Source: Apostichopus japonicus
Lineage: Eukaryota > Echinodermata > Holothuroidea > Aspidochirotida > Stichopodidae
DNA: 64,000 nucleotides
Reading direction: 5' to 3'
Assembly: GCF_037975245.1 (NCBI RefSeq)
Contig: NC_092580.1
Span: 24,819,001-24,883,000 of the forward strand
Within the stretch, counting starts at the first letter, position 1; each line of letters starts with the position of its first letter. Positions 11,230 to 24,200 of the stretch are shown here, one piece after another. Under the pieces are notes generated by a model. It was not told where the DNA came from and ran no database searches. It saw only the letters and a list, made by a program, of their open reading frames with translations. A program made the position numbers and the translations under genes.

Positions 11230-14060
11230 TTAATAAGATGCAATCATTTTTTGAATAAAGTTTCTTCTGAATGATTTTGCAGAAGGTTTGTTTGTAATAT
11301 TGTCTGATAGAGAATTCCATGTTTTGATTGTACGTGCCCTTAGTGGTAACATCCCCATTGTAGAATTATACCTGTTATAATGTGCATTGCCTGAAGATCT
11401 GGTATTGTAATGATGAATATCACTGTTACATATTAAGTAGTCATTAAAAGCATTTGGTAACAGTCCATTCCATGCCTTATAAGCAAATGTAGCAAGGTTA
11501 ACCCTAATAATGTCATCAGCTTTTAACAACTTAGAACGCTTAAAAAGAGGATTTGTGTGGTCCCGTGGTTTGGCATGTGTGAGATGGCGGACTGCTCTCT
11601 TCTGTGTAATACAAATGGGATTCAGATTGGTATATCTAGTACCAGACCATATGTTACAACAATACGTAATATGTGGCTGGACTAATGTCTGATCGAGAAT
11701 CTTTAATATGTGTTGTGGCAGATAATGCTTAGGCTTTGCTAAAACACCGGTGTTTTTTGCAACTTTTTTACAGACAGTTGTAATGTGGTCACACCATTTA
11801 AGTTAATGATCTATATATATGCCTAAAAATCTAGTACTATTGACTTGTTGTAGTCTTTTACTACCCATAGTAATATCAGCATTCCATGTAAAATTTTTAG
11901 AAGTATTAAAAACTATATAGTTTGTTTTATCAATATTCAATGATAATTTGTTGCCAGCGAACCAGTCGCTGAACTTGTCTAATTCAGTCGATACTTCAAT
12001 ATGAAATAAAGTTCTCGATTATGATACGAAGAAAATATTTGTGTCGTCAGCAAACAAAACAACTTTAACTTTATCAGAAACATTGGTAATGTCATTAACA
12101 TATAGGATAAAAAGCAATGGACCAAGTATAGAGCCTTGTGGCACACCACATTGAATTCTCTCCGGTTGGGAATGAGCATTTTTGTAGGATGTATATTGGT
12201 AGCGGTTTGCTAAGTAACTGTCGAACTGTCGATCCAATAAGAGAGGTTCCTCTTATGCCGTAACGGTGTAATTTATTAAGCAGAATTGTGTGGTCTATTG
12301 TGTCAAAGGCCTTTGAGAGGTCCAGGAAAACCCCGACACAGGTACTATTCTTGTCAAGATTACTATACAAATTGTCAATGGCATCAGCTAATGCTAGCTC
12401 AGTGGAGTGTTCAGGACGGAATCCATACTGTTCCTGGCATAAAATGTTATATTTTGAAATAAAGTTAAAAATACGATTATACATAAGCCTTTCAACTATT
12501 TTGGAAAAACATGATAATAGTGATATAGGTGGATAATTTTCAAAGTTTTCTGAATCCCCTTTCTTAAAGACAGGGATGACCTTGGCAATTTTTAGCATAT
12601 CAGGAAAAATATTGGTATTGAACGACAAATTACAAATGTGGGTTAATGGTTTGGTAATAAATAGGATAACTTGTCTTACAATACCAGGCTTAAAATCATC
12701 GTATCCAGCTGCTTTGTCGGGTTTCATGCAAGAGGCTGCTGTTTTTAACAACTCCTCCTCACTGACAGGATGAGAAAACATGGAATGAGTGTTAACATCA
12801 ATGTTCACAGATTCCTGTGATTTACGTTTGTGGTTGATTTTACTTGCGAGTGATGGCCCCAGATTGACGAAAAAGTCATTAAATTTATTAGCAATGTCAT
12901 GGTCGGTGTTAATCTCTTTGTCACCATCCTTGAAAAAGAGGGATACGATGATTGTTTATGACCTTTATGGAGTAGTTGGTTAATGGTATCCCATGTGCCT
13001 TTTGGGTTACTCCTTGCATTATCAAATTTATTGTTGAAATATAATTTTCTAGAAAATTTGATAACATGATTGAGCTTATTGCGATATTGAGAATAAATAG
13101 TTTTATTTACACCAGACGGGTTCTTAATATGTCTTTTAAATAGCTTATCTTTTCTTTCGATAGAAACTAGAATACCTGCAGTAATCTACAGGTGTCTCTT
13201 TGGACGTCTCTTAGATTTGGTGACGCATTGCTCAGGAAAGCATTGATTATATATGGCATTGAAATTGTTATAAAACATAGAATAGGCAATGTTTGCATCA
13301 GTTTGGGATGAAACATTTTCCCACGAAGCATCTCGGATTGTTGAGAAGAAATTCTGTACATTTGTTTTGCAGTAGTTCCTCACATACATAGGGCCCCTTT
13401 GCCTACTTTTGTGTATGGCAGTTTGGAGAAATAATGGATAATGGTCACTGAGATCGGTTACAAAGATACCAGTTATTAGTTTGCAGTCATCATTGGTTAT
13501 AACATTATCTAAAAGAGTTGCAGAAGTGCAACCCACACGGGTAGGTTTGGTAATAGTAGGAAACAATCCACTGGCATATAGTAAGTTTAAAAAGTCAGCA
13601 GATTTAATATTGTCAGCAAGATCAATATTATAATCACCCATAATGTACACACTATGTCGTTCATTTGGGAGTTGGGTTAAAATTTTGTTTACGTGTGTCA
13701 GAAAAATATGCAGTGAACTTTTTGGAGGCCTATAAATTACGCCTATGGTATAATTTTTCATTGCTGATGTTATGTCAACCTCTATGAACATTGACAGAAT
13801 CATTGAAAATGCTTATATCGTTTCTGAGTTTGACATTTAAATCGTTGTTATCAAATAAACAAACACCGCCACCTCTCCTTTCGGGACGATGCCTTTCAAC
13901 AAGCGTATAGTTATTGATATGGATTAGGGGGGATATATCTGCAGTAAGCCAGGTTTCGGTAAATCCAATGACAGAGAAATCCTCCTTCAATAGAGACGTA
14001 AATGTAGTTATGTTGTCTAAGTTTTTGTTAAGGCTTCGACTATTATGGTGGAATAAAGAC
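11230..14060 (-). pseudogene. LINE ORF2: endonuclease-reverse transcriptase, frame-shifted
   Basis: The endonuclease begins HNSRSLNKNLDNI (about 14055) and contains FTETWLT, RRGGGVCLF, VIYRPP, MGDYNIDL and SDHYP, the catalytic Asp/His motifs of AP-type LINE nucleases. RT motifs follow: KPDKAAGYD, PVFKKGD, GFRPEHSTELAL, FLDLSKAFDTID, CGVPQGSILGP and the catalytic FADD near 12038. Then SLNIDKTNYIVF and a C-terminal HHYNTR...KTWNSL. Frame changes occur near 13790 and 12200, plus smaller breaks near 12900-13180 and 12010. Family length is near complete. The catalytic residues are present but the copy is not translatable as one protein. Confidence 0.9.
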
Positions 14061-14099
14061 AATATGTGTTCGCTAGACATCTTGTTGTATGAGACAATA

Positions 14100-15468
14100 T
14101 CGTAGTAATTGCATGCGATAGCTTCCTCCCCTGTTTCGAGGTATTTTGCAGCTTGCATCGCTATAAATAAATAAATGTATAACATGAACGCCATCATCTT
14201 TGCATAGGTTCTGCTGAAGAAATCCTTTGTTCTGACATTTCTCGCTCTGCTGAGATTAGGAATAAATGTTTTCTTCTTTAGTCTGATACTTTGAAAGCCG
14301 TCTTCGTCTAGGGATATTTGCCTTTTGTGGGGTTGGATGTTTCCCCTTTTTGTGCTTGCCCCCTCCATCCGCTGAGATCCAGTCTCCGGTTGTGTTCTCC
14401 GTTGTTCTACTACTTTTTGTGTTGGCAATGTCTTCTTTTGTTCAGTTCGCTGTTGTTGGTGGGTTTTCTTTGACTCCTGGTTAGGATTACTCGGGTGTCT
14501 GGAGTTCGCGTTATTGTTCTTCTTTGCTGTTGAATCTGTGTTTTGTTCGGATTTCTGTGCCCTGACCTCGTTAGCTTCTTGAATAGCGTGATCGTCCTGT
14601 TCAACTGACCCAGTGACTAATCCCTCAGACTGATATTGTGTTTCGTTTTCATGTGTATCTAGGGTCGAGCCAGCGTCTGTGTTGTCATGGCGACACTCTT
14701 CAAACGTCTCAGGACAATTAAAGCTTTTATGTCCAAGTTCTTGGCATTTAAAGCATCTGACCTTGGGGCAATTAGCTTCCCGGTGCCCTTGGACATCGCA
14801 AACTTTACATTTGTAGTTAGGACAGTTTCTCCTGATGTGATCGCTTTCCAAACACAGATTGCATACTTTAGTTTGACCATTGTGCTTTAAGTTCATATTA
14901 ATCCCGTTAATTCTAATTGCGTAAGGCAAGCTCTTGTGTTCTTCAGGTAGTTCTAACTGTACATATCGTATTCCGTTCTCGATATTTGGGAATCTGGGTA
15001 AGGTCTTTCGTTTCCTTTCACCTCTTATTTTACACCCATACTCACAAAGTTTTCCTGTTAGATCTTTGTCCTGTATGAATGAAGGTACTCCGAAAACACT
15101 AACAGTTAGGAACGTTCTGTTGACACCAGTAGAAACTGATTCCCATTCACGAGGAGTCCACTGTCCAAAATAAGATCAGCTTGTTCCTTTGCTTTTAATG
15201 TGATAATCCAGCATCCCAAAGATTTCACACAACTTGCAATTCCATCTCTACCAACATCATTCATGATAGCATACAAAATTTCAGTATCTTTATATGAACT
15301 GTCGGCAACTCTGATGCTACACTCCTTTAATTTCTCCACTGTCGCAGAATCCGTACTAACAATCTTGTAGGCTAACGAACGTCGCAAGACGTCATTGCCG
15401 AGATCTCCAGCGGAAAAAGTATTCCAAAATTGGAATAAAATAAAATTTTCTGCTAAATATTGTCTCAA
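14100..15468 (-). pseudogene. LINE ORF1-like protein with three zinc knuckles
   Basis: Starts at the ATG at 15468 (MRQYLAENF). It runs about 120 residues, then shifts frame near 15110-15170 and continues as a region ending in three CCHC knuckles at about 14700-14870 (CNLCLESDHIRRNC, CKVCDVQGHREANC, CFKCQELGHKSFNC). A polar Gln/Lys/Thr-rich linker of about 130 residues follows. The N-terminal part fits an RNA-binding ORF1 of zf-CCHC LINEs. The second half is open in the same frame as the start of the endonuclease, so ORF1 and ORF2 may be fused, or a stop between them may have been lost. Confidence 0.8.
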
Positions 15469-15703
15469 TTAGTGTCTCAAATAATACAATTTGCAATGAT
15501 GTAGTGAAAACCACACTCTATTTAACCTGGGAGATCATTAGAAAGTAGAAAATATAAGAGCTCCTCAAGGAACAGTGTTAACAGGTTGACGGTTGGTTAT
15601 CCAATAACGGTTGGTTATCCAATTTTTTGACTTCATGAAGTCAGACCAACTTAAAATTGATCTCAAGGATTGGGCTTTTTGATAGGTCTATTTATATGTA
15701 GAG

Positions 15704-16035
15704 ATATGCACTAGTTAATTGCAATTTCAGCCCTCCAAACTAGTGTAGGGATATGCACTAGTTAATTGCAATTTCAGCCCTCCAAACTAGTGTAGGGATA
15801 TGCACTAGTTAATTGCAATTTCAGCCCTCCAAACTAGTGTAGGGATATGCAATAGTTTATTTGCAATTTCAGCCCTCCAAACTAGTGTAGGGATATGCAC
15901 TAGTTTATTTGCAATTTCAGCCCTCCAAACTAGCGTAAGGATATGCATTAATTTATTTGCAATGTGACCCTTCAAACTGGTGTAAGGATATGCACTAGTT
16001 TATTTGCAATTTCAGCCTTCAAAACTCCAGGAAGT
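15704..16035. repeat. 47-48-bp minisatellite, about 7 copies
   Basis: Units start ATATGCA at 15704, 15751, 15798, 15845, 15893, 15941 and 15988 (steps 47, 47, 47, 48, 48, 47). The first units are almost identical; later ones change TTAATT to TTTATT and accumulate substitutions. No unique spacers lie between units, so it is not a CRISPR array. Confidence 0.95.
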
Positions 16036-16247
16036 TGCGGGTAAGGAACCTGAAAAAGTTTGTGGTCAGGACCATTGACAACATGGTTTATACACGAAAT
16101 CTAAGATTTATGTATATATCCAAAAATATCAGTTATTTTTAATTAACTTTCCCTGCGTCAGTTTATCATCAAAAGCTCTATGAGGTAATAACATGTTTCA
16201 TTTGTAACTTTTCTAAGATTTTGACTGATATGATGCTTTTTTTGTAG

Positions 16248-16328
16248 TTTGACGTGAAGTTAGCTGTTGCAGAAAATGTACGTTTGCAGTGTATGCTGAG
16301 GGCAGCTATGGAGACCAGGTACAATCAG
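16248..16328 (+). CDS. Candidate internal exon, gene not recognised
   Basis: A pyrimidine-rich acceptor (TTTTTTTGTAG) precedes 81 nt (27 codons, FDVKLAVAENVRLQCML...) followed by the consensus donor GTAAGT. It begins and ends at codon boundaries. The other frames contain stops. It can join in frame to the segment at 1-59 upstream and to 21154-21214 downstream. I could not assign a family. It does not match the SRP68 stretches I can recall. Confidence 0.5.
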
Positions 16329-19000
16329 GTAAGTTCGTTCCTTACTTTTTAAACATCTTAGGTCCAAGCATGTGTTATATTATGTGATATGCCTGCTACT
16401 ACTGTACTAGATGGAATAATTATTTCAGTATGTGAACGAAGACATTACAAGTATTCATATTTGCTTGCGTTTCATTTTTATATTGTAGGTGATTTCTGTT
16501 GGTAGACAGCATAGGGCTAGATAGGTTGTACATATTCTGCGGTATTTGCCAGTAGCACCCTCAGTTTTATCACAAGTTTTTGTAGTATAAGATGGCCGTG
16601 TCCATGTGTTCGATAAAGGTAACTGTTGTGTACATATTGTTGTTGGCGTTGGTACATAATAGTATTCCATGGCATTGGGATTAGTTGGTCATATGTACAC
16701 TTAGAGTTGTAATAAATAAGCTGTATTGATTCCCTTCAGCTATCATCTATTGACAAAGCAAATATTTTTTTAGATGGTTATGGATTTTGGACAAATTTAA
16801 GATTTTATATCTTATTTTTTTTTTATCATATGTCGGTTATAGCCATGATTTTTAGAATAGAAGGTTTATTTTTGACATGAGATGCATTGTGGGTTGCATG
16901 GCATAAGCATTTAAAAGAGCCTTCTACTCCTTACTATTAAAGGAGCCATTCACTCTTTAATATTTTCTGAGCATTAAAGGAGTGTTCCAACATTTAAAAG
17001 CTAGTTTATGATTTTATCAAGCATTGTTTATTACACATTTGTTTTCCTTTTCCTCCTATTTTTTGATGTAGAGCTTGCTAGTGGGGAACAAAATACCAGC
17101 GCTTAAAGAGAAAAACTGAGTTCTGCCTTCCCTTGCCATACTATATCTCCCCCCCACCCCCCCCCCCCCCTTTGGATGTCGCAAGCAGACTTCTCTAACC
17201 ACCCAATCCTTTACATATAAACAATGTCCAATCAATTGCCAGGTAGTGTTTATAGAGTTATAGAACAACAGTGTTTGTTTCAATTATCAAGGAGACTTCT
17301 CTGCATATGCTGGTCTTCTCTACTTTCAAATGCTTTCAAATGCTAGCTAATGGCTAACTTGATCAATTGTCTTGCATTCTTTTCTTGATATAGTTTTGCC
17401 TTCTTTTGTGTAATCTAAATAATTAAGTCACTCACTGTTTTATTTAAAGGCAACAATGAACTAAGGCATTTTTTTTGGATCAACAGATAACTTCTGGAGA
17501 TGAGTGGAATAACCCCAATGTTGGATGCTTCTCGGCCAAAAGATGTTTTTCTCATCAACTTCAAAGCAGTTGCTACATATTGATAGATAGTGTTCAAAGT
17601 TAAAAGTCTGCCAAAGCAATAGTAATAAGAATAATAAATCCAGACCAGGTACTAAATGCATTTAACATGTGCACACTTCGGCAGCCGCTGCTGTGAGTAT
17701 CCACCTTTATAATTACTTTCATGATTCTTAGAGCAGGTTCCTTTTTTCTTTACTTGGATTTTGATCACTTTTTTTTTTAAGATCTTTAGCTTGACTTGTC
17801 ACATTTCGATTTGTTTTGACTAATACCTGGTTGACTTTATAAATTTGCTGACCACATAAAAGAAAAGAAAAAGAAGAAAAAAAACTACCTTAAAAGCAAT
17901 GGTGTCATAGATTATGGAGGATTTTAAATGTTCTTTGAATATTCAATATGTTTGCCTAGCATTACCCTTCCTGCAAGTTGTTGACCAAAGCAAATCGTTA
18001 AAAGCAAAGATGTCATAGAATATGGAGGATTTTGAATTTTTTGCTTTGAATCTTGACAGGTCTCAACTATGAAGTGTGGCCTATTGCCGATCAGTCAAGA
18101 TGCCTTGATTTGTGGTTAGGGTTGAAAATGGACAAGATTAGTCAACTCGAAACACAAAGTAAATGGTATGGATTGAGTTAATCTTTGTTATGACCCTCTC
18201 CTCTGAGAAAAGTTATCTGAAATTTTCAAACTGTTTCCAAGCAATATAATCAATTTGGAATTTTTATTGTCTTGGGAATGGTTGTATCTCCTAGCCTACA
18301 CGGAACTTGATTTTGCCATTAGCATAGTCTACTTCTGTATCAATATGTAGTCATTACACTCTCCTCAACTCTCTCCACCCCCCAAGATTCCGCTTCTGTA
18401 CAAACTTTTGTTTGCTATTTCCTGAGTCAAACTAGGCTCTGAGTAACAGCAGAAAGCCACCCGCAATAGCAAAGCCTGCTCCATGAAATGAAAAGAAAAT
18501 AACAGCGGTTGAAAAAGTATGTTTGACTGGAATAATTGCTAGTCTTGATGCGACTTGCCGACTCCAAATTGGATTTATGGATTTGGATTAAGGCATAGTA
18601 GGGGATGTTTGCTTTCTAACATGTATGTGCACTAATAATGTTGACAGTCAGCGATAAAGTTCCCATAATATTCTTTTTGATGTCTGACCCCAAGGGCAAG
18701 GTTACCCACCTGGGAGATGTGTATGTCCTGAAGGTTCAGCAACACACTTTACTAGTGGGTTAGGATTTCAAATGGTGGGGGAAGTGGGGGGTGTTGATGG
18801 GCAGGAATGGGAGTACTTGGTTCTCTCTTCTCCCTGTAGCATCAAGAGTTGGTTGTCTGGGTTTTATCAACCTACAATTTTATCAATCGGTGTGTGTGTG
18901 TGTGTGGTTTTTTTTGTCGAGTCTTGGTAACAAACAATGGTCATTACAAAGTGGATTATCTGCTTTCTAATAAAGTTACCCTTACCTAACACGAATATAG
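16329..19000. other. Intron-like DNA, no gene seen
   Basis: Contains a C-run near 17150, a partial direct duplication (about 17889-17940 and 17998-18050, both reading GTCATAGA.TATGGAGGATTTT) and a GT microsatellite near 18892. No ORF with protein-like features was seen. Confidence 0.6.
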
Positions 19001-19420
19001 TCGATAAGTATTCAAAAAGTATTCAAAGATTTCCTTAGTATTCAGAAAATTTACCATATAATACACAGTACAAAATAAGTATTCCAAAACAAATACGAAT
19101 AACTATAAGCCTTCGTCAGAGCCAAAATATGTAAATGAGTGAAGTATTCGAATACCTGTTAGGTATTCAAATAGGTATTCAAATAGGTATTCGAATAGGT
19201 ATTCGAGTAGATTTGGAATAGCTATTTGAATACTTAGCTCATTTACATATAAGTATTTGCTAATTTAAATAATTCGGCTGTGATGAATACTTATAGTTAC
19301 TCGAATACTTATTCGCTAGTATTCAAATACTTGTATGCTAATTAGTTATTTTATGACGGCTTAACGGGTTTCTGAATACTTACTCGAATACTTATTGATT
19401 ACTTGTATGCTAATCAGTTC
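19000..19420. mobile_element. Foldback-type repeat rich in GTATTCGAATAC
   Basis: Multiple copies of GAATAC/GTATTC occur on both strands. The arm around 19117-19158 (ATGTAAATGAG..GTATTCGAATAC) is inverted around 19215-19255 (GAATACTTAGCTCATTTACAT). Tandem TAGGTATTC units lie between at 19160-19205. The whole can fold into long imperfect hairpins. It is probably a non-autonomous foldback/MITE remnant. The boundaries are approximate. Confidence 0.6.
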
Positions 19421-21153
19421 CAAGTAAGGAGAGTTAGGAATTTGGCCAGCTTGTTGTCCTAGTTATTGATTAAAACTCTCCAAACAAATAATGAGAATAA
19501 CCAGAATTCTGAAGTCTCCTTTTGTATTCAACAACTATAAAATTACAAAACAAAAATAAAATACAGCTTCTTCAATTTCATGTATCTTGGAGCATTCGTG
19601 CACTTGTATGCAAACCGTTTGTTCATCTCTTGTGGCTGTGGCTCTGTCCACTGGTTTCTGCCACACATACTGTGAATGTACTCTGAACATAAAACAAATA
19701 GAAATAATTAATAATGATAGGGCACAAATATACATTGGCACATTAACCACCCACCAGAAACGGAAAATATAATATATAATATTCAGTGCATAATACAAGG
19801 ACGTCGGAACGCGGGGGAGAGATGGGTGGCTTTAGACCCCACTTTTTTTGCAAGCACGCATGTTTACACATGTCTTACAACATGTTGCAAAGTTTATATA
19901 TAACCTTACTAGCCCTCCCCCCCACTGTAATAATTATTAAAATGATGAAAAATTTGGCTCCTTGCATATAACCACATATGAAAAACAGAAATGTAATCAC
20001 ATTAAACCCTGCATGCCCAACACTTAAACGTTTTGCATTTTTATAACGCTATTTCAATGGTAAGTAAAATCTCTGTAGTACGGTAAGAGAAACATCAGAC
20101 TTGAACGTGAAGTTTGACGAGGTAAAACTAGGAAAATCCAATTACTGAATGTTTAAATAATTACCAAACATAGGCATTGCCCCATGCACGCATAAGAATA
20201 AGCTTAACTGTAGTAACCTTATAAGTTTAGGCCTAAACAAGAAATATACTACACATGTAGCCTTGTCTTATTTTAATTTGATTATTAATTTTATTAACTG
20301 CAAATATGCTGTTTATCATGGCACAAGACAGGAGAAAATTAGAAGCTGAACTTGGTTATTGTGCCACTGTCAGAATGTTTCAAATGATTACACATAGAAA
20401 TGAAACAGAAAAAAGGTCAACATACCACTTATTTTGATGATTTTTCTAGAATACGGCCCCTTTCCTCTCCACTTTATCAAGCAGACTGCATTTTCAGTTG
20501 CATTTTCTTTGTCCAACACCGACTCTGTACTAAGCGGACTCCCCACGGTAGGTAGGGTTCTCCCCTTGTAGAGAGCGGACTCCCCATTTAGGGAGCCATT
20601 TCCACATGTAGGGAGGGTTCACCCAAGAAAGTTTTTTAAGTTGTGCTATTTACTACTTTTGTATTTTTATGGTAGCTTGAAGTGGATGGGTGTATATTTC
20701 CTCATGCCCCCGACCCCTTCCCACCCAGGATCATTTTACACACAGCAGACCCTTAGCAGGCCTCAAAAATTTGCTGTGAGAACTTTTAACATTCTTAAAT
20801 CTCTCCTCCTTAGTATTACTATTCAATGTCCTCTTAGTGTTATGTTATGTGTCTTCTTAGTGCTATGTTATGTGTTCTGTCATTCTGACATCTTTGATAG
20901 ATGTCCCAAAGAGTGTCTGCCGGTGAAGTTTCAGTAACCATATTACCCAGAAATGAAAAATTGATGAGGTCACACCTGCATCCAACAGAACGAGGCATTT
21001 AGCACTCATGCCACATGCTCCTTGCAGCTGGTGCCAGGACCGCGGTGGCAAAAGGCATGAATTTTTAATGCCTCATCCTTAATGGCAGAGAGACTATGAA
21101 TAGAAGTGTTATAATGTTACCAACGAGAGTGTTGTCTACTCTTTGAATTTCAG
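19421..21153. other. Intron-like DNA, no gene seen
   Basis: No protein-like ORF. A short degenerate repeat with TAGGGAG/CTCCCC units lies at 20520-20630. Confidence 0.5.
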
Positions 21154-21214
21154 ATTAGGCAAGAGCGTTTTGGGGATAAGACGCACCCTGGACCCATCTT
21201 TGAAGTTCTGGCAG
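21154..21214 (+). CDS. Candidate internal exon, gene not recognised
   Basis: Acceptor TTGAATTTCAG and donor GTATAA flank 61 nt open in the frame that continues from 16328 (IRQERFGDKTHPGPIFEVL), ending in phase 1. The combination of polar and Pro/Gly residues looks coding. No family was assigned and no continuing exon was found downstream. Confidence 0.45.
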
Positions 21215-24200
21215 GTATAACTTATGGAGATGCTTGCAGAACACACGTGCGTTGGAATTTTCCTTGTCTCTGGCCCCCTCTACCTTCCATTCTTCTCCCC
21301 ACCCCCTCTATTTATCTATTAAGTCCACATTCTTAAAGGATATCTCTTGTTTTAGATTATGAAGAGCAGAGCCACCCACCTATTTCTGTTTATAGATTGT
21401 TTATGATTTGCATACTAGTATAAAGTATACCAACTAAGTTTGGTAGTATGTCAGCTGATAAGGCTTTTTGTTTCATGGACAAGACCGTAATAAGTTGGTG
21501 TAGGGTTACACAGCAGTTGTACGGGTATGCTACTGTAGACAAGGACAGAATAAAGCGCCCTCGCTACCTGTTGTGTTCTAACGCGTCTCATACCAGCACA
21601 GCAGTGTCCTGTTTCATTTAAGCTTTTACACTGGTTCGAGAGTAAACCACCTGTATCAGCCGGATGACCCTCTAGTAATATTGTAAACATTGATCAAGAT
21701 CTAATATGGTAAAGTTTGATCAAGGTACCAGTTTACTTAAGAATAGAAAGTCTTTTTTTTCTGTCTGTAGTTAGGTAATAGCTTGGCTGGCCTATCCCCC
21801 AATCCCAACAATTATTTTTATGTTATTTGATTAAGCAATATCTTGACTGCACCTACCAATGGGCTGCCAAAAACTTAAGTATCCTTGCTTAGAAAAATTT
21901 AAAAATCTTCATCATTAATCCAAAACAAGCACTAAGTAATAGAAAGAGAGAAAATAAAAGGGAGGGGGGGGGGGCAATTTTGTTTTATCAATGTGCCTGG
22001 TGTGACAGTCGTTAGGATATGATTCATGTGTACTTATTAAAGTGTTGTGAAAATGATGGATGGTCTCGACATTCCTTCCGTTAGGTTCTATGTAAGTAAT
22101 ATCAATGAATGTACCACAAGAAAGTACATGAGCTACGGGGAAAAGTTGAGATATTAGCCACTCCCCCCTCCTCCCCCACCCCACTCCACCCAGTAAAATG
22201 TGTGGGTAAATTGACACTGAAGCTAGTACTTGGACATGCCACTGGAGTTGCACTTCATGTTCAAATCAATAGGTTGAACAAACTTCCATTGATAAGATCG
22301 AATTAATTGATCAATCTCAACTTACTAAAGCCAGCTTACTCGGAAACAAATATCTTTCAGTTATGGCTTTTTTTGATATTCTTCATTAATGATTACACAA
22401 AGTGATTGGTTTTAAGTGTAGAAATCATGTCACCTTTTATGTGAGTCATAAATCAATGCTTTGCTTTACTTTTGTTGGTGAACCCGGTTTGATCAGTGCT
22501 GTTCTACCAACCTCTACCCCCCCACCTATACCCACCCCCCAAATTGCAGTTGTTTTCGGATTGGTTTGACTAGACTCACATGTTTGAAAGACTTGCCTGC
22601 AGGTTTTGTTTACTTTTCAATTGAGTGCTTTGTTTTGAAATTATTTTTGAAGTGATATTGTTTTCGTAAGCTTCACTTTCACCCTTTTTTTGCATGAAAA
22701 AATGTTTTTATGGTAATGTGTGTATCTTTGCTGAACATCAGATAGAAAAAAAAATACAAGAAGATAATTTCATAATGAAACTATAGTTTAGAGAATTAAT
22801 ACCCAGGAGATTCTCAAAGAATATTATTTTAGATTTGCCAGATTTTCTGAAAACATCAGTTCTAATCCTGCCAGACTCTATGTTTATTGTTCAGTTAAAG
22901 TAGCATTCAGCTTGAAAAATCCCAATAAAAAACCAAACCATGTATTCCATATCAAATACGAACATAATTGATGTTCAAATGATAAAAATTACACAAAGAG
23001 GAAGTTTTAACCTCCGACTATGTCCATATTAGCTGTTAGCGTTAGTCTTTACCATGTTTTTACTGTTTCTAGCTTTAGTGTTTGGCTAACAAACAGTTTA
23101 AAACAAAAAAAATGGGGAAAAAAGTGCTCCTTTAATCTAAATTGCCTGCATGGAATATAGCTCCACTTTTAGTCAAATTACAGTAGTGCATGTCACCTTT
23201 AAACCCTGTCTTTCTTCAATCTCCTTAAACTAGATCCCCCAAAATTGCTTGACTTTCTCTCCAAACTGGGATGTTGCGTCGACCAAAAAGAGGGGAGAAA
23301 GGAGAAACTGTTTTCTTTCTTAATTCAGCCATCTTTTTGGGCATTTGCTACAATGATGTGATTTTGCTGTGACGTTGTCACAACTTGTCACAAAGTGTCA
23401 CAATTCTGTATTTACTCTGTCGTTGTCGTTGATGTTGTTGCAAGTTTTGGTTTTCCTTCCCCACTCGGTCGACCAGGGTGCGCCACTGTCGGATTCTCGT
23501 GACGATATGTAACCAGGCCAACAGGAATAGGAAATAAATTTAATAACAAAACAAGAACAATAGCGCATCTTGGGAATAAAAGCAACCAAAATTTCATCAT
23601 TTTGTCACGGTGGATTTATATTGCAGACTTGAGGTTTCCGTATTATCTATGAGGACATTGTTAGAACAAACATCAGTAGCAACTGAAGTTCTCTCTCACC
23701 CTGTTTACTTCATCCATTTTCATTTTTCTTGGTGGTGATGGGTGTGGGGAAGTAGGGGGGGGGGTTAAATGCCACCCTGAATATTTAAAATATGCAAAAT
23801 TCTTAAAACCACAGAAAGATCAAATGTAAGAGAGGATTAAGATGTCATAATTTAATTTTCATATAGCAGAAGGGACAGAGGTGATCAGGCTAATTAGCCA
23901 TGTGAAGTTGCACCTCTTTGGGCGTGGGTTGGAAGGGGAGAAATACACCAAGGGTTTTGTACAGAAATATTGCATAATATTGCCTTCACCTGGTGGTAAT
24001 TAGAATTGAATGAAAAGTGTAGTACGTTAAATGCTACTTCACAAAATTGATTGACCTTTTAGCTTTTAGTTCAGGCTTCGTCTCTGAAATGCTCTCTCAA
24101 CCGATTCTCCATTCAGTGATAAAAGGACATCTGGATTCAACTTTTAAGTCTCTGCTTGTTTGTTTGTTTCTGTCCTCTCTAAATATGAAAGTCTCAATAT

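Larger units (their letters stand above)
11087..15480 (-). mobile_element. Nearly full-length non-LTR retrotransposon (CR1/Jockey superfamily)
   Basis: Minus-strand order is ORF1 with zinc knuckles, AP endonuclease, reverse transcriptase and C-terminal domain, then a 3' end with CAAATC-type tail repeats at 11087-11100. The 3' UTR (11100-11172) shares a short module with sequences at 42541 and 44887. Coding parts are frame-shifted in places, so the copy is inactive. No clear target-site duplication was found. The 5' boundary near 15480 is approximate. Confidence 0.9.

Noticed and set aside
15704-16035. CRISPR-like array
   Set aside because: Units repeat over their full 47-48 bp without unique spacers, and the context is animal DNA. 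It is a minisatellite.
16248-21214. Assignment of the candidate exons to SRP68
   Set aside because: The translation does not resemble the SRP68 regions I can compare, so the link to 38220 is not supported.
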